From an uncultured Croceitalea sp. (GTDB lineage: Bacteria > Bacteroidota > Bacteroidia > Flavobacteriales > Flavobacteriaceae): a DNA stretch of 64,000 nt. A model generated the notes under the pieces. It did no database searches and was not told the origin of the DNA. It saw only the letters and a program-made list of their open reading frames with translations. Position numbers and translations under genes: made by a program. Every line of letters starts with the position of its first letter. The stretch's first letter is position 1. Shown piece after piece: positions 1 to 8,678 of this stretch. Location of the stretch: contig CANMOV010000001.1 in NCBI GenBank assembly GCA_947499565.1, positions 372,001 to 436,000 of the forward strand, read 5' to 3'.

Positions 1-987
1 TATAATTAATAAAAGTGTTCTTCGGTTATATACATATGTAATTAATTTTTGCATTGGGGAATTAAACCTTATTCCAATATAGTATTTTATGGGATAAGAA
101 TCAATTTTTTTAAGTCTACCAATTATAGAAATAATTTCTTTAATCGAAACATCAGACTTTATTAACTTTGAGATTAAAACTTTTATGTTTAAATCCCTCC
201 AATGCCTAACTTGGGATACTACCGCATTCATTTTATTAGCTTTATTCTTTCTGGAAATTTCATCTATGAGCAGGTTATAACGTTCAAAAATTTCCATATA
301 ATTTTCAATCATTTTAATCAGATGTGATTTACTTTGATTATTCATAATTGAGTTTGTCACTTGAACATATCTATGAATGTCCAATGGTAAGTAGAGCATT
401 TTTTCAGCTAAATGAATAATTCTTAGTGTAAACGGACCATCACCTAAAGGATTATTTTCATCAAATTTTATGTCTTTGGCTATCAGAAAGTCCCTTCTTA
501 TTATATACCACCAAACTGTATTGTAATGAGTATGGTTTGTTGAAAGGAAATTATTGCCGGTTTCTATTTCATAATTTAATTCTTTTACTTCCTTCTGGGA
601 TTTATATAAATCTAATTTTTTTGTTTTCTTATAATTAAATCCTATTATATCCACACCTTTTTCGATTGCTATATTCAATATAGTACCTAAAGAATAATGG
701 ACAATGTAGTCATCCGAATCAAGATTATAAATATATTCACCTTTGGCCAATTCCAAGAGTTTATTTCGAGTTGCGTATAAACCTATATTCATGTGCGAAA
801 ACATTTTTATATTGTCATGTTTCTCAGCATACTTAGCTGCAATAGCTTTTGAATTGTCTGTTGAGCCATCATCTATTATAATGATTTCATATTCATTAGA
901 AGGGATATCTTGGTTAATTACGCTGTCCAAACAGTTGGCAATGTAATTTTCAACATTGAAAATGGGAATTAAAATACTAAGTTTCAT
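1..987 (-). CDS. Glycosyltransferase family 2, partial (runs off the left edge)
   Basis: The minus-strand frame starts at an ATG at 985-987 and stays open to base 1, giving at least 329 residues without a stop, so the C-terminus lies outside the window. The N-terminus has the GT-A fold of family 2 transferases: a hydrophobic first strand (SILIPIFNVENYI), a DDGSTD nucleotide-binding motif at residues 39-44 and a DSDD metal-binding motif at 90-93. These enzymes move a sugar from a nucleotide-sugar to a growing polysaccharide or cell-surface glycan in the cytoplasm. The C-terminal part is Lys/Ile-rich and not diagnostic, so donor and acceptor cannot be named. It probably belongs to a surface polysaccharide locus to the left. 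Confidence 0.88.
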   Translation of the reverse strand, partial: MKLSILIPIFNVENYIANCLDSVINQDIPSNEYEIIIIDDGSTDNSKAIAAKYAEKHDNIKMFSHMNIGLYATRNKLLELAKGEYIYNLDSDDYIVHYSLGTILNIAIEKGVDIIGFNYKKTKKLDLYKSQKEVKELNYEIETGNNFLSTNHTHYNTVWWYIIRRDFLIAKDIKFDENNPLGDGPFTLRIIHLAEKMLYLPLDIHRYVQVTNSIMNNQSKSHLIKMIENYMEIFERYNLLIDEISRKNKANKMNAVVSQVRHWRDLNIKVLISKLIKSDVSIKEIISIIGRLKKIDSYPIKYYIGIRFNSPMQKLITYVYNRRTLLLII

Positions 988-1099
988 AATTATTGAATCG
1001 AAGAAATAGATGAGTAGATGTGTCTGCCTAATAAAATTTGGGGTCAATCTTAATGTCCATTGGAAAATCTATAATGGCATTGCGACTTATTGTGTAATA

Positions 1100-1128
1100 A
1101 AAAGGCCAGAAAATATTTCTGGCCTTTT
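1100..1128. terminator. Bidirectional intrinsic terminator
   Basis: A perfect 13-bp stem (AAAAGGCCAGAAA paired with TTTCTGGCCTTTT) closes a 3-nt loop. A tracts on one side and T tracts on the other suit termination in both directions. It lies about 70 bp downstream of the lipoprotein gene that ends at 1197. Confidence 0.8.
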
Positions 1129-1196
1129 CTAATTTTATTGATTTATTATGAATATTCTGTTCGCGTTAAATTGTGTATTCACCACGAATCCAATTT

Positions 1197-2123
1197 TTAA
1201 TGATATCTTGGGCAGCATCGAAGTCTAAAATCGAAGTCCATTACCCATAGACGCTCACCGGTATGTCTGTCCGTAATCCAACCCCAATTGCTAAACCCAT
1301 GTGCTCCAATATTTGAATCAAATGCGGCACCATTAGGCCCTAGTTGACCTCTTAAGTTTTCTCCACGTTGCTCTAATCCAAAACATCCTTTACCAACACA
1401 ATCATTTCCCCAAGAATATAACCAACTTCTTTTGTTATCTATTTCATAATATAAAAGTTCTTCAGGATTAGCGGCCTGTGAAGCGCAACCAATTTCTAAT
1501 TTGAATTCCCCACCATTAGAAGTGAATTCATCATATTTTTGTTTATCTTTTAGCCATACATTAACATATACCTTGCAATTACCATCATTCATGTTGGTTA
1601 TACCTCTTATCAAAGCCGTCCCGTTGCTAAATGTGGCAAATAACATGCGGCATCTTCTAGATGAAGAAAAATATGTAGTAGGGTTGTAATAATCCCTTTC
1701 GTTTTCAGGCCACCACATATTAGAAATTGGTTGACGACCTTCGTTAGGGCACCTATCTGCATCTTTTATCAAGCACAATGAAGTAATACGAGGACGATAG
1801 TAGTTACTACCCTTACTCGATGCTGCATTACCAAATTGCTCATCGTTACGAAGATCAACAACATCTAAATTAAGATTATCCAATTCGGTAAGATCTAAAT
1901 CTTCTAGTTCACTGAAAAACTGATTTTGAATTTCTTCAAATTCTTCTATCTCTATTTCTTCATCAAAAGTGACATTTTCGTTTTCCTGCTCAACTATAGC
2001 TTCAGTTTCACTAGAAACGTCTATAGAAGAATCAATTGCATCCTTTGTGGAAGATACTTCTTCAGTTTCGCAACCAACAATGGTTACAATTATGGCCATC
2101 GCCACTAAATAATACTTTTTCAT
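1197..2123 (-). CDS. Putative secreted lipoprotein with acidic linker and Cys-rich domain
   Basis: 308 aa, function unknown. The first 18 residues form a lipoprotein signal ending in a lipobox (TIVGC), so the protein should be lipid-anchored and exported. Residues 19 to about 95 are very rich in Glu and Asp with almost no aromatics, which looks like a disordered acidic spacer. From about residue 105 there is a globular part rich in Trp, Tyr and Cys, with roughly ten cysteines and a C-terminus ending in CCPRYH, suggesting a disulfide-stabilised domain outside the cytoplasm. It stands alone between a glycosyltransferase and a DUF4870 gene, with its own terminator. I do not recognise the family. 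A surface-exposed binding role is only inference. Confidence 0.75.
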   Translation of the reverse strand: MKKYYLVAMAIIVTIVGCETEEVSSTKDAIDSSIDVSSETEAIVEQENENVTFDEEIEIEEFEEIQNQFFSELEDLDLTELDNLNLDVVDLRNDEQFGNAASSKGSNYYRPRITSLCLIKDADRCPNEGRQPISNMWWPENERDYYNPTTYFSSSRRCRMLFATFSNGTALIRGITNMNDGNCKVYVNVWLKDKQKYDEFTSNGGEFKLEIGCASQAANPEELLYYEIDNKRSWLYSWGNDCVGKGCFGLEQRGENLRGQLGPNGAAFDSNIGAHGFSNWGWITDRHTGERLWVMDFDFRLRCCPRYH

Positions 2124-2401
2124 TTTATTGTGTTTAGGATTTATTTAACAAAATTGCATTTTTACTGTTTCAATAATGGTTTTTTTAGATAAAATGCAAA
2201 AAAAACTAGATGATATGTTTTTAAGGTAATCTAATATTCCTAGCGGCAAATTTTTTCTTACAAAAAGAATTGATTATCAGCACATTAAGATCAATAGAAT
2301 TGTATTTACCAAACAATAGCTTTCTTAAAAACCTTAAACTCATGTAACATTTTTAATGAAATTGCTACAAATAAGTACATCATCATCAAAAACAATCAAA
2401 A

Positions 2402-2761
2402 ATGGAATTAATAAATCAGCAAGTTTTAAGAAAAGATAATACAGTATTAGCAATAACACATTTAAGTCAGTTATTACATTATGTAACAGGATTTGGAGGT
2501 TTTATAGTACCATTAATCATATGGTTAACTTCCCGTAACTCTATCGAAGGAATGGATGAGCATGGCAAGTCGGTAATTAACCTGCAATTAAGTATGTTAC
2601 TTTACATTATTATAAGTATACCTGCAATACTATTACTTGGACTTGGAATATTAACTTTAATAGGGGTTGGAATGTTAGGATTTATATTACCAATTGTGAA
2701 TGCAGTAAAGGCTGCTAATGGAGAATCACCGTCCTATTTCTTAACAATAAAATTTATATAA
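2402..2761 (+). CDS. DUF4870 domain-containing membrane protein
   Basis: 119 aa with three hydrophobic segments (about 25-45, 62-82 and 86-104). The pattern of the DUF4870/Tic20-like family is visible: a conserved His/Ser-rich first segment, a middle DEHGKSVINLQ motif and a C-terminal segment ending in an NA.KA motif. The family is widespread and its function is unknown. The ATG follows an A-rich stretch, the usual translation signal in this phylum. The gene is monocistronic and ends at a strong hairpin shared with dnaN, which converges on it. Confidence 0.85.
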   Translation: MELINQQVLRKDNTVLAITHLSQLLHYVTGFGGFIVPLIIWLTSRNSIEGMDEHGKSVINLQLSMLLYIIISIPAILLLGLGILTLIGVGMLGFILPIVNAVKAANGESPSYFLTIKFI

Positions 2762-2763
2762 AT

Positions 2764-2793
2764 AAAAAGGCTAGCAATATTGCTAGCCTTTTT
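2764..2793. terminator. Bidirectional terminator between DUF4870 gene and dnaN
   Basis: A perfect 14-bp stem (AAAAAGGCTAGCAA / TTGCTAGCCTTTTT) with a tiny loop begins 3 bp after the DUF4870 stop and lies 22 bp from the dnaN stop. The A and T tracts flank both sides, so it can serve both convergent genes. Confidence 0.85.
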
Positions 2794-2814
2794 GGTGTAT
2801 AAAGGTCGATTAGT

Positions 2815-3933
2815 TTAATTATTTAGCATTACTGGCATAACAAGCATTGTTACTTTTTCGCCTTCATCTAAGCCATCTGCGGGAGTTAATATTCCAGCGC
2901 GATTTGGTAGACTCATTTCTAGAGAAACATCGTCTGAAGACAGATTATTTAGCATTTCGACCAGGAATCTAGAATTAAAACCTATTTGCATATCATCTCC
3001 TTGATAAGCACAAGATAACCGCTCTTCAGCTTTATTGCTGTAATCAACATCTTCTGCAGAAATATTTAACTCCGCACCTGCAATTTTTAAACGAATCTGA
3101 TGCGTAGTTTTGTTTGAGAAAATAGAAACTCTGCGTACGGAACTTAAAAACTGATTTCTAGAAATTGATAATAAATTTGGGTTTTCTTTTGGGATTACCG
3201 CTTCGTAATTAGGATATTTCCCGTCAATTAAACGGCAAATTAATTCTGTATCATCAAAGGTAAATTTGGCGTTACTCTCGTTGTATTCAATTTTCACATC
3301 AGATTCTGAACCAGCCAAAATACCTTTCAATAAATTCAAGGGTTTTTTTGGCATAATAAATTCTGCTACTTCAGAAGCTTGTACATCACTGCGTTGGTAT
3401 TTAACTAGTTTATGGGCATCAGTTGCTACAAAAGTTAAATTCTCGGGAGAAAATTGAAAAAACACACCACTCATCACTGGGCGTAAATCATCATTCCCGG
3501 CTGCAAAAATGGTTTTGTTGATAGCAGTAGCTAAAATATCTCCTAATAAAGTAGTGGAACTTGGATTAGAAAGCTCTACCGCTTTTGGAAACTCCGCACC
3601 ATCAGCATATGCTAGCGCATATTTACCGTGGTTAGAACTTATTTCTATGGTATTATTATCTTCGATTATAAAAGTTAGTGGCTGTTCTGGAAATGTTTTT
3701 AAAGTATCTAATAATAATCGAGCAGGTACTGCTATAGTTCCTTCAGAATCAGAATCTACGTTCAAAACCGAACTCATAGTAGTTTCTAAATCTGAAGCAG
3801 ATACTGTTAGTTTTGTGTTCTTTAAATCAAAAAGAAAATTATCTAAAATTGGCAGTGTGTTACTGCTGTTTATTACTCCTCCTAAGACTTGAAGTTGTTT
3901 TAATAAATATGTACTAGATACAATAAATTTCAT
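2815..3933 (-). CDS. dnaN: DNA polymerase III subunit beta (sliding clamp)
   Basis: 372 aa, the usual length for a bacterial beta clamp. The protein forms a ring dimer that tethers the replicative polymerase to DNA. The N-terminal MKFIVSS.YLLKQLQ and SNTLPILDNFL motifs, a second domain around VMSGVFF and TDAHKLVKY, and a C-terminal LVMPVMLNN tail that forms the partner-binding pocket are all present. The frame can be opened 3 bp earlier at a TTG (3936), but the ATG at 3933 matches the family start and is preferred. A TATCTTTG box lies about 72 bp upstream. It follows gldG with a 118-bp gap, so it probably has its own promoter. Confidence 0.97.
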   Translation of the reverse strand: MKFIVSSTYLLKQLQVLGGVINSSNTLPILDNFLFDLKNTKLTVSASDLETTMSSVLNVDSDSEGTIAVPARLLLDTLKTFPEQPLTFIIEDNNTIEISSNHGKYALAYADGAEFPKAVELSNPSSTTLLGDILATAINKTIFAAGNDDLRPVMSGVFFQFSPENLTFVATDAHKLVKYQRSDVQASEVAEFIMPKKPLNLLKGILAGSESDVKIEYNESNAKFTFDDTELICRLIDGKYPNYEAVIPKENPNLLSISRNQFLSSVRRVSIFSNKTTHQIRLKIAGAELNISAEDVDYSNKAEERLSCAYQGDDMQIGFNSRFLVEMLNNLSSDDVSLEMSLPNRAGILTPADGLDEGEKVTMLVMPVMLNN

Positions 3934-4004
3934 CAAAAGAATTTTAGTGAACGGTGTTTTTATAATCGAAAATTGAAGTTATAAAAATCAAATACCGATA
4001 AAAG

Positions 4005-4012
4005 CAAAGATA
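4005..4012 (-). promoter_or_regulatory. Candidate -7 box for dnaN
   Basis: The minus strand reads TATCTTTG, a full match to the Bacteroidota TAnnTTTG element, with a predicted start site about 60 nt before the dnaN ATG. A good -33 TTTG is not visible at the expected spacing, so the call is tentative. Confidence 0.4.
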
Positions 4013-4051
4013 TTTTAAAAGTACTTGCTTAAAAAAGAATTTTATTAACAC

Positions 4052-5722
4052 TTAGGCCTTAAACTTCTTTTTTCGATAATAATTAAAGCACACTCCTAAA
4101 AGTAGAACAAAAACCACGGGAACACCAATGTTTATAAGCTGCCACTTTGATTTTTGATTGGTAATTTTTTGAATATCCAAAATAGGGATGGAAACTTTCT
4201 TGTTCCGAATGTTTATAAGTCCAGTGTCATCAAGTAAATAATTGATGCTGTTAACCAAAAACTCTTTGTTACCATAGGTGTTATTTGTCCACTTGTCATA
4301 GCCTAAAGGTAGAGGTGCTCTATTACGTATTTGATTTTTTATTAGGTCACCATCTGCAACCACTAAGAGTTTATTTTCACTTCCTTTTTCGAGAGCTCCA
4401 TTTAGTTTTGTGGGTTTAATCCTATTGGAGTATGCAGAGCTAAATTCGCCTTCTACTAAGGCAGCTAAAGGCAAACTTCCATTTTGGGTGTAGGTTTCCT
4501 TATCTGGTTGTTTGCTAAGTATATTTAAACTTATTGGTTTAGGTGTACCTTCAGGTTTAGATAAAGGTGAAGATTGAAGAAGTATTGTCTTCCTATTTTT
4601 ATTAGAAAGTGTATCAATGGTATTGGAAAATTGAAAACGTAAGGCTTCTATATTCGTATTAATTGGGTGATTATTCTTAGAAAAGACCATAGGGTGATAC
4701 ACCCAAGGTAATGGGTTGTATTGAGATTCGTTCGCCTCACCAGTAGCCAAAACAATTGGAGTATTGTACAAATCGTTTACTAAATTCGGATTTATTCGAA
4801 TGCCATATTTAAAAAAGAAATCATCTAGATTTAGTTCTCTTTTTAAAGCAATAGCACTTCCTTTTTCATTAAAAAGACTATCCAATTCGATAGCTACTTT
4901 ATCTATTAACCAAATAGATTTACCTCCATTAACAATAAATTGATCTAAAACGTATTTTTCTTCTTCTGTGAAAGCCTGGGTAGGTTTGGCAATTAAGGCT
5001 AAATCAAAAGTTTTTAATTGGTCAAATACCTTTTGTGGATTATTTGAAACAGAATCTAACGTGATTGCTCCAATATTATAATATTCACGGATTGTACTTA
5101 AATAATCGGTTAGATAAATATCCTCTAGTTCCCCATTTCCTTTAATAACCGCTACACGTTTTTTTTCTTTAATTGCTACTTTGGTAAATGCATCAGCAAA
5201 TGAATACTCTAATTGCTGTACCGAGTTATTAATGCGGTCTTCCGCTGAAGCTCCAAGTTTGTTTTTTAGCAGCGGTACTTTTACCGTTTTGTTTTTGTAG
5301 TTCACCATTGCCCAAGGAAATACGAGCTCTTGTGATACTTTTCCATTCTCTTCTATAGTTATATTGGCAGGAGTTAAGCCTAATCGCTGTAACTCAGCAA
5401 CCGTTTGTTCTCTGGGAGCATTTCCCTCAAGAGGGTTAACTAAATCAAATTTGATGTTTTTGTTCTTTGAGGCAAATTGCTCTAAAAGTAAAATTGTTTC
5501 TGTTTTAAGTTTTGAAAATTCAGAAGGTAGATTACCTTCTAAAAGTATATCGATTACCACTGGCGCATCAAACTTCATAACCGAGATACCTGCCTCTTCT
5601 GTAATGGTGTATCGTTTGTCTTCCGTTAAATCAAAACGTACGGAGAAATAGCTCGCTAATATGTTTAGAAGCACTAAAGCAACAATTCCTTTAAGTATTG
5701 CTATTAAAACTTCTTTTTTCAT
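4052..5722 (-). CDS. gldG: Gliding-associated ABC transporter substrate-binding protein GldG
   Basis: 556 aa. There is one N-terminal membrane segment (about 10-28), a large extracytoplasmic part containing ABC-type auxiliary and DUF4350-like regions, and a second membrane segment near 530-548 followed by a short basic tail (YRKKKFKA). This is the GldG layout. GldG works with the permease GldF and the ATPase GldA (not in this window) in an ABC complex needed for gliding in Flavobacterium johnsoniae. Its ATG overlaps the gldF stop by 4 nt (ATGA), so the two should be translationally coupled. The transported substrate is unknown. gldA is normally unlinked, so its absence here is expected. Confidence 0.93.
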   Translation of the reverse strand: MKKEVLIAILKGIVALVLLNILASYFSVRFDLTEDKRYTITEEAGISVMKFDAPVVIDILLEGNLPSEFSKLKTETILLLEQFASKNKNIKFDLVNPLEGNAPREQTVAELQRLGLTPANITIEENGKVSQELVFPWAMVNYKNKTVKVPLLKNKLGASAEDRINNSVQQLEYSFADAFTKVAIKEKKRVAVIKGNGELEDIYLTDYLSTIREYYNIGAITLDSVSNNPQKVFDQLKTFDLALIAKPTQAFTEEEKYVLDQFIVNGGKSIWLIDKVAIELDSLFNEKGSAIALKRELNLDDFFFKYGIRINPNLVNDLYNTPIVLATGEANESQYNPLPWVYHPMVFSKNNHPINTNIEALRFQFSNTIDTLSNKNRKTILLQSSPLSKPEGTPKPISLNILSKQPDKETYTQNGSLPLAALVEGEFSSAYSNRIKPTKLNGALEKGSENKLLVVADGDLIKNQIRNRAPLPLGYDKWTNNTYGNKEFLVNSINYLLDDTGLINIRNKKVSIPILDIQKITNQKSKWQLINIGVPVVFVLLLGVCFNYYRKKKFKA

Positions 5723-6450
5723 TTAGTTAAGTATTTTAAACGAATTGTGGTTAAATACAAAAAGAAAAACGTCAAACTTAAAAAATATACCAAATCACCA
5801 GTAGCTATTACACCCCTTGCAATACTTTCAAAATGACGTTTTGCTCCAAAAGATTTCACCAACTCTTGTATATCTCCACTGCTAAATAGCGTTGCTAAGG
5901 CTTCAAATCCATAGAAAATAAGAAAAGTTAAAAGTATTGCTAATACAAAGGCGAAAATCTGATTGTCTGTAAGTGATGATGCAAAAACTCCAATACTTGC
6001 ATAACACCCAATCAAAAAGAGTAGTCCAAAATAAGAGCCCAGCACCACGCCTAAGTCAAAATTCCCTTCTTCTATACCAAGACTGGAAATTGCAAAAACA
6101 TAAATTAAGCTTGGTATTATAGCTAAAAGGCATAAAACAAATATCCCCCCAAATTTCCCCAAGACTATTTTAGATATAGAAATAGGTTTTATTAAGAGTA
6201 GTTCTAGTGTTCCGAGTTTTCGTTCTTCAGAAAAACTTTTCATACTTACAGCTGGAATTAAAAAAAGAAATACCCAGGGGGCTAGTAGAAAGAAATTACT
6301 TAAGTCGGCAAAACCATAGTCGAAAATGTTGAATTCACCTTTAAAGACCCAGAGAAATAAGCCATTTAAAACTAAAAAGAGGCCTATAATTAGGTAACCA
6401 ATTGGTGAAGTAAAAAAAGATTGAATTTCTTTTTTAAAAATTGCTAGCAT
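5719..6450 (-). CDS. gldF: Gliding-associated ABC transporter permease GldF
   Basis: 243 aa with six hydrophobic helices and the ABC-2 permease hallmark stretch MKSFSEERKLGTLELLL between helices two and three. The start MLAIFKKEIQSFFTSPIGY is typical of GldF. It is the membrane partner of GldG, to which it is joined by a 4-nt overlap, and it follows the small monooxygenase gene after only 4 bp. The run from the SAM hydrolase (7582) down to gldG (4052) is therefore almost certainly one operon. Confidence 0.94.
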   Translation of the reverse strand: MLAIFKKEIQSFFTSPIGYLIIGLFLVLNGLFLWVFKGEFNIFDYGFADLSNFFLLAPWVFLFLIPAVSMKSFSEERKLGTLELLLIKPISISKIVLGKFGGIFVLCLLAIIPSLIYVFAISSLGIEEGNFDLGVVLGSYFGLLFLIGCYASIGVFASSLTDNQIFAFVLAILLTFLIFYGFEALATLFSSGDIQELVKSFGAKRHFESIARGVIATGDLVYFLSLTFFFLYLTTIRLKYLTK

Positions 6451-6454
6451 AGTC

Positions 6455-6751
6455 CTAACTCAAAGTAGCTTTTTTGTTGACACTCCACGCTTCTGGCTTA
6501 GCATCAAATAAAATTTTTGTTTTAGCCCAAACGGACTTAAAGAAATCTGAATTCCTATATTTTTCTAGCGACTCTGCATTATCCCAATAGCTGTAGGTGA
6601 AAAATACATTTGGTTTTTCTTTTTCTTGATACAGTTCAAGAAAGTTACAACCTTCAAAATTTCTAATTTGCTGTTTGGTCTCTTTAAACACTTGTTCAAA
6701 ACTAGAAATATTTTCTTTCTTAAAAGTCAATTTTACAATTCTGACCAACAT
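6455..6751 (-). CDS. Antibiotic biosynthesis monooxygenase-fold (ABM) protein
   Basis: 98 aa, a dimeric ferredoxin-like alpha/beta fold of the ABM/putative quinol monooxygenase family. The signs are a first strand MLVRIVKLTF, a central FLELYQEKE strand, the aromatic-rich FFTYSYWDNAESLEKY motif and a helix around FFKSVW. Members include heme-degrading and quinone-modifying enzymes, but there is no feature that fixes the reaction here. It starts directly after the SAM hydrolase stop (6752) and is followed 4 bp later by gldF, so it is co-transcribed with the gliding genes; a role in gliding is not established. Confidence 0.85.
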   Translation of the reverse strand: MLVRIVKLTFKKENISSFEQVFKETKQQIRNFEGCNFLELYQEKEKPNVFFTYSYWDNAESLEKYRNSDFFKSVWAKTKILFDAKPEAWSVNKKATLS

Positions 6752-7582
6752 TTATAAAAAATTTATGGTTATCATAGCGTCATTGGTAAGTCCGAGAAGG
6801 GTAGAAGCACCTCCAACAGATTTTAAATCACTTTTATAAATAGCTATTTCAATATAACCAGAGGAATTAAAAATTGCTAATAAATCACTTGGGCCATTAC
6901 GCTGACCTTCGGGTAATTCGTAATTTACAATACTATTGTAGCTTTTATGAATTGACTTTATCTTTTGTCTTCTAGCTATTATTTCAAAAGGTCTTCCGTT
7001 TCTATATGCTTCAAACAATGTTTTGGTGATATTAGTTACCACATTACCATAATTATCAATGTAAATAACATTGCCAACAATCGTTTTCCCATCATTTGTT
7101 ATCCTAGGTTCTAATTCTTTTATTTCTTTTAAGCCCTCAAATGGTCTGCTTACTACTCCCAGTTTCCCACCTCTTGCTATATGGCAAGCTACTTTTAAAA
7201 AAACCTCTAGTACAGGAAAAGAATTTGTTTGAACATTTGGTATGTTAATCTGGGCAATATGCTCGGGATTCAGTTCTTTTGTAACTAATGATAATATTCC
7301 ATTGTTAGCACCAATAAAATAATGACCGTCTACTTGAACAACAATATGTTCGTTTTCCACAGATTCCTCAGAGTCCATTCCTATAACATGTATAGTACCT
7401 TTTGGAAAATAAGAATAGGAATTTTTTAGAATGTAAGCACATTCTCTAGTGTCTAAAGGAGAAATAGCATGCGAAATATCAACAATAGTAGCATTAGGCA
7501 CCTCATTTAAAATACTTCCTTTAATGGCAGCAACAAAATGGTCTTTGTGTCCAAAATCTGTTGTTAATGTAATGATTGCCAT
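6752..7582 (-). CDS. SAM hydroxide adenosyltransferase/hydrolase (DUF62 family)
   Basis: 276 aa, the standard size for the DUF62 family, whose members hydrolyse S-adenosylmethionine to adenosine and methionine. The signature elements are present in order: TLTTDFGHKDHFVAA at the N-terminus, the HAISPLDTRECAYIL segment, GANNGILSL around residue 90, a central IDNYGNVVTNI and a C-terminal beta domain with an NSSGYIEIAIYKS strand. It lacks the chlorinase/fluorinase-specific extra loop as far as I can judge by eye. It is the first gene of the run leading into gldF/gldG and is divergent from phoH across 139 bp. Confidence 0.9.
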   Translation of the reverse strand: MAIITLTTDFGHKDHFVAAIKGSILNEVPNATIVDISHAISPLDTRECAYILKNSYSYFPKGTIHVIGMDSEESVENEHIVVQVDGHYFIGANNGILSLVTKELNPEHIAQINIPNVQTNSFPVLEVFLKVACHIARGGKLGVVSRPFEGLKEIKELEPRITNDGKTIVGNVIYIDNYGNVVTNITKTLFEAYRNGRPFEIIARRQKIKSIHKSYNSIVNYELPEGQRNGPSDLLAIFNSSGYIEIAIYKSDLKSVGGASTLLGLTNDAMITINFL

Positions 7583-7628
7583 GCAGTACTGTTAATATGT
7601 TTTTTGCTCCTGAAAAGCCTTTTTTAAT

Positions 7629-7701
7629 TATGTTTGTGGGTAAGTTTAAGATGTAAAATTAAGCAAAAAGGAAGAACAAGTTTTTTCCTAACCCCACAAA
7701 C
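7629..7701 (+). promoter_or_regulatory. phoH promoter box and long leader inverted repeat
   Basis: TATGTTTG at 7629-7636 matches the TAnnTTTG box, with a TTTGC about 22 nt upstream as a loose -33 element. The same region contains one arm of an inverted repeat: GTTTGTGGG (7632-7640) pairs with CCCACAAAC (7693-7701). The second arm ends 20 nt before the phoH start codon. Confidence 0.45.
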
Positions 7702-7721
7702 CTTTAAATAGTAAAATTTCT

Positions 7722-8672
7722 TTGAACGAACTTGTAATAGAACTCACCGAAATTAGCCCTAGAGAATTTTTTGGGCAACAGAATGAGAACATCGAATTAT
7801 TAAAAAAATACTTTCCTAAACTTAAGATTGTTGCTCGTGGTAGCAAGATTAAAGTTTATGGTGATGAAGAGCTTTTAGAAGAATTTGATAAGCGTTTCGA
7901 TATGCTTACATCCTATTTTGCTAAATACAATAAGCTAGATGAAAATGCGATAGAACGTGTTCTTACCAGCAATGGTGAACAAGAGAATTCTTCAAAATCT
8001 AGTGGAGAGGTATTGGTTCATGGAGTAAGTGGTAGACTTATTAAAGCCCAGACTGCCAACCAACGTAGGCTTGTTGACGCTAGCAAGAAAGATGATATGG
8101 TTTTTGCCATAGGACCAGCGGGAACAGGTAAAACATATACAGGTGTTGCCCTAGCCGTTAAAGCTTTAAAAGAAAAACAAGTAAGACGGATTATTTTAAC
8201 TAGACCAGCTGTAGAAGCTGGTGAGAATCTTGGATTTCTTCCCGGAGATTTAAAAGAAAAGCTAGACCCTTATATGCAGCCTTTGTATGATGCATTGCGT
8301 GATATGATAGCGCCAGAAAAATTAGAAAAGTATATAGAAGACGGTACTATTCAAATAGCACCAATGGCTTTTATGAGAGGACGTACCTTAGACAATGCTT
8401 TTGTGATTTTGGATGAAGCGCAGAACACTACGCATGCTCAAATGAAGATGTTTTTAACCCGTATGGGCAAAAACGCAAAGTTTTTATTAACAGGTGACCC
8501 AGGCCAGATAGATTTGCCTCGAAGAGTTATTTCTGGATTAAAAGAAGCGCTTCTCATCCTTAAAAATACAGAGGGCATAAGTATTATCTATCTGGACGAT
8601 AAAGATGTTATTCGGCATAAATTGGTTAAAAAGGTTATTGACGCTTATAAAAATATAGAGCACCAAAACTAG
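7722..8672 (+). CDS. phoH: PhoH family ATPase
   Basis: 316 aa. An N-terminal domain of about 100 residues precedes a P-loop ATPase core with Walker A GPAGTGKT at residues 131-138 and Walker B FVILDEAQN with DEAQ at 231-234; TGDPGQIDLP is the sensor-like motif. PhoH proteins are cytoplasmic ATPases linked to RNA metabolism and phosphate stress, and their exact role is open. The frame begins with TTG, and the conserved N-terminus (NELVIELTEISPREFFGQQ) starts right there with no in-frame ATG nearby, so TTG is the likely start. purC follows after 6 bp and is probably co-transcribed. Confidence 0.93.
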   Translation: MNELVIELTEISPREFFGQQNENIELLKKYFPKLKIVARGSKIKVYGDEELLEEFDKRFDMLTSYFAKYNKLDENAIERVLTSNGEQENSSKSSGEVLVHGVSGRLIKAQTANQRRLVDASKKDDMVFAIGPAGTGKTYTGVALAVKALKEKQVRRIILTRPAVEAGENLGFLPGDLKEKLDPYMQPLYDALRDMIAPEKLEKYIEDGTIQIAPMAFMRGRTLDNAFVILDEAQNTTHAQMKMFLTRMGKNAKFLLTGDPGQIDLPRRVISGLKEALLILKNTEGISIIYLDDKDVIRHKLVKKVIDAYKNIEHQN

Positions 8673-8678
8673 TTAAGG

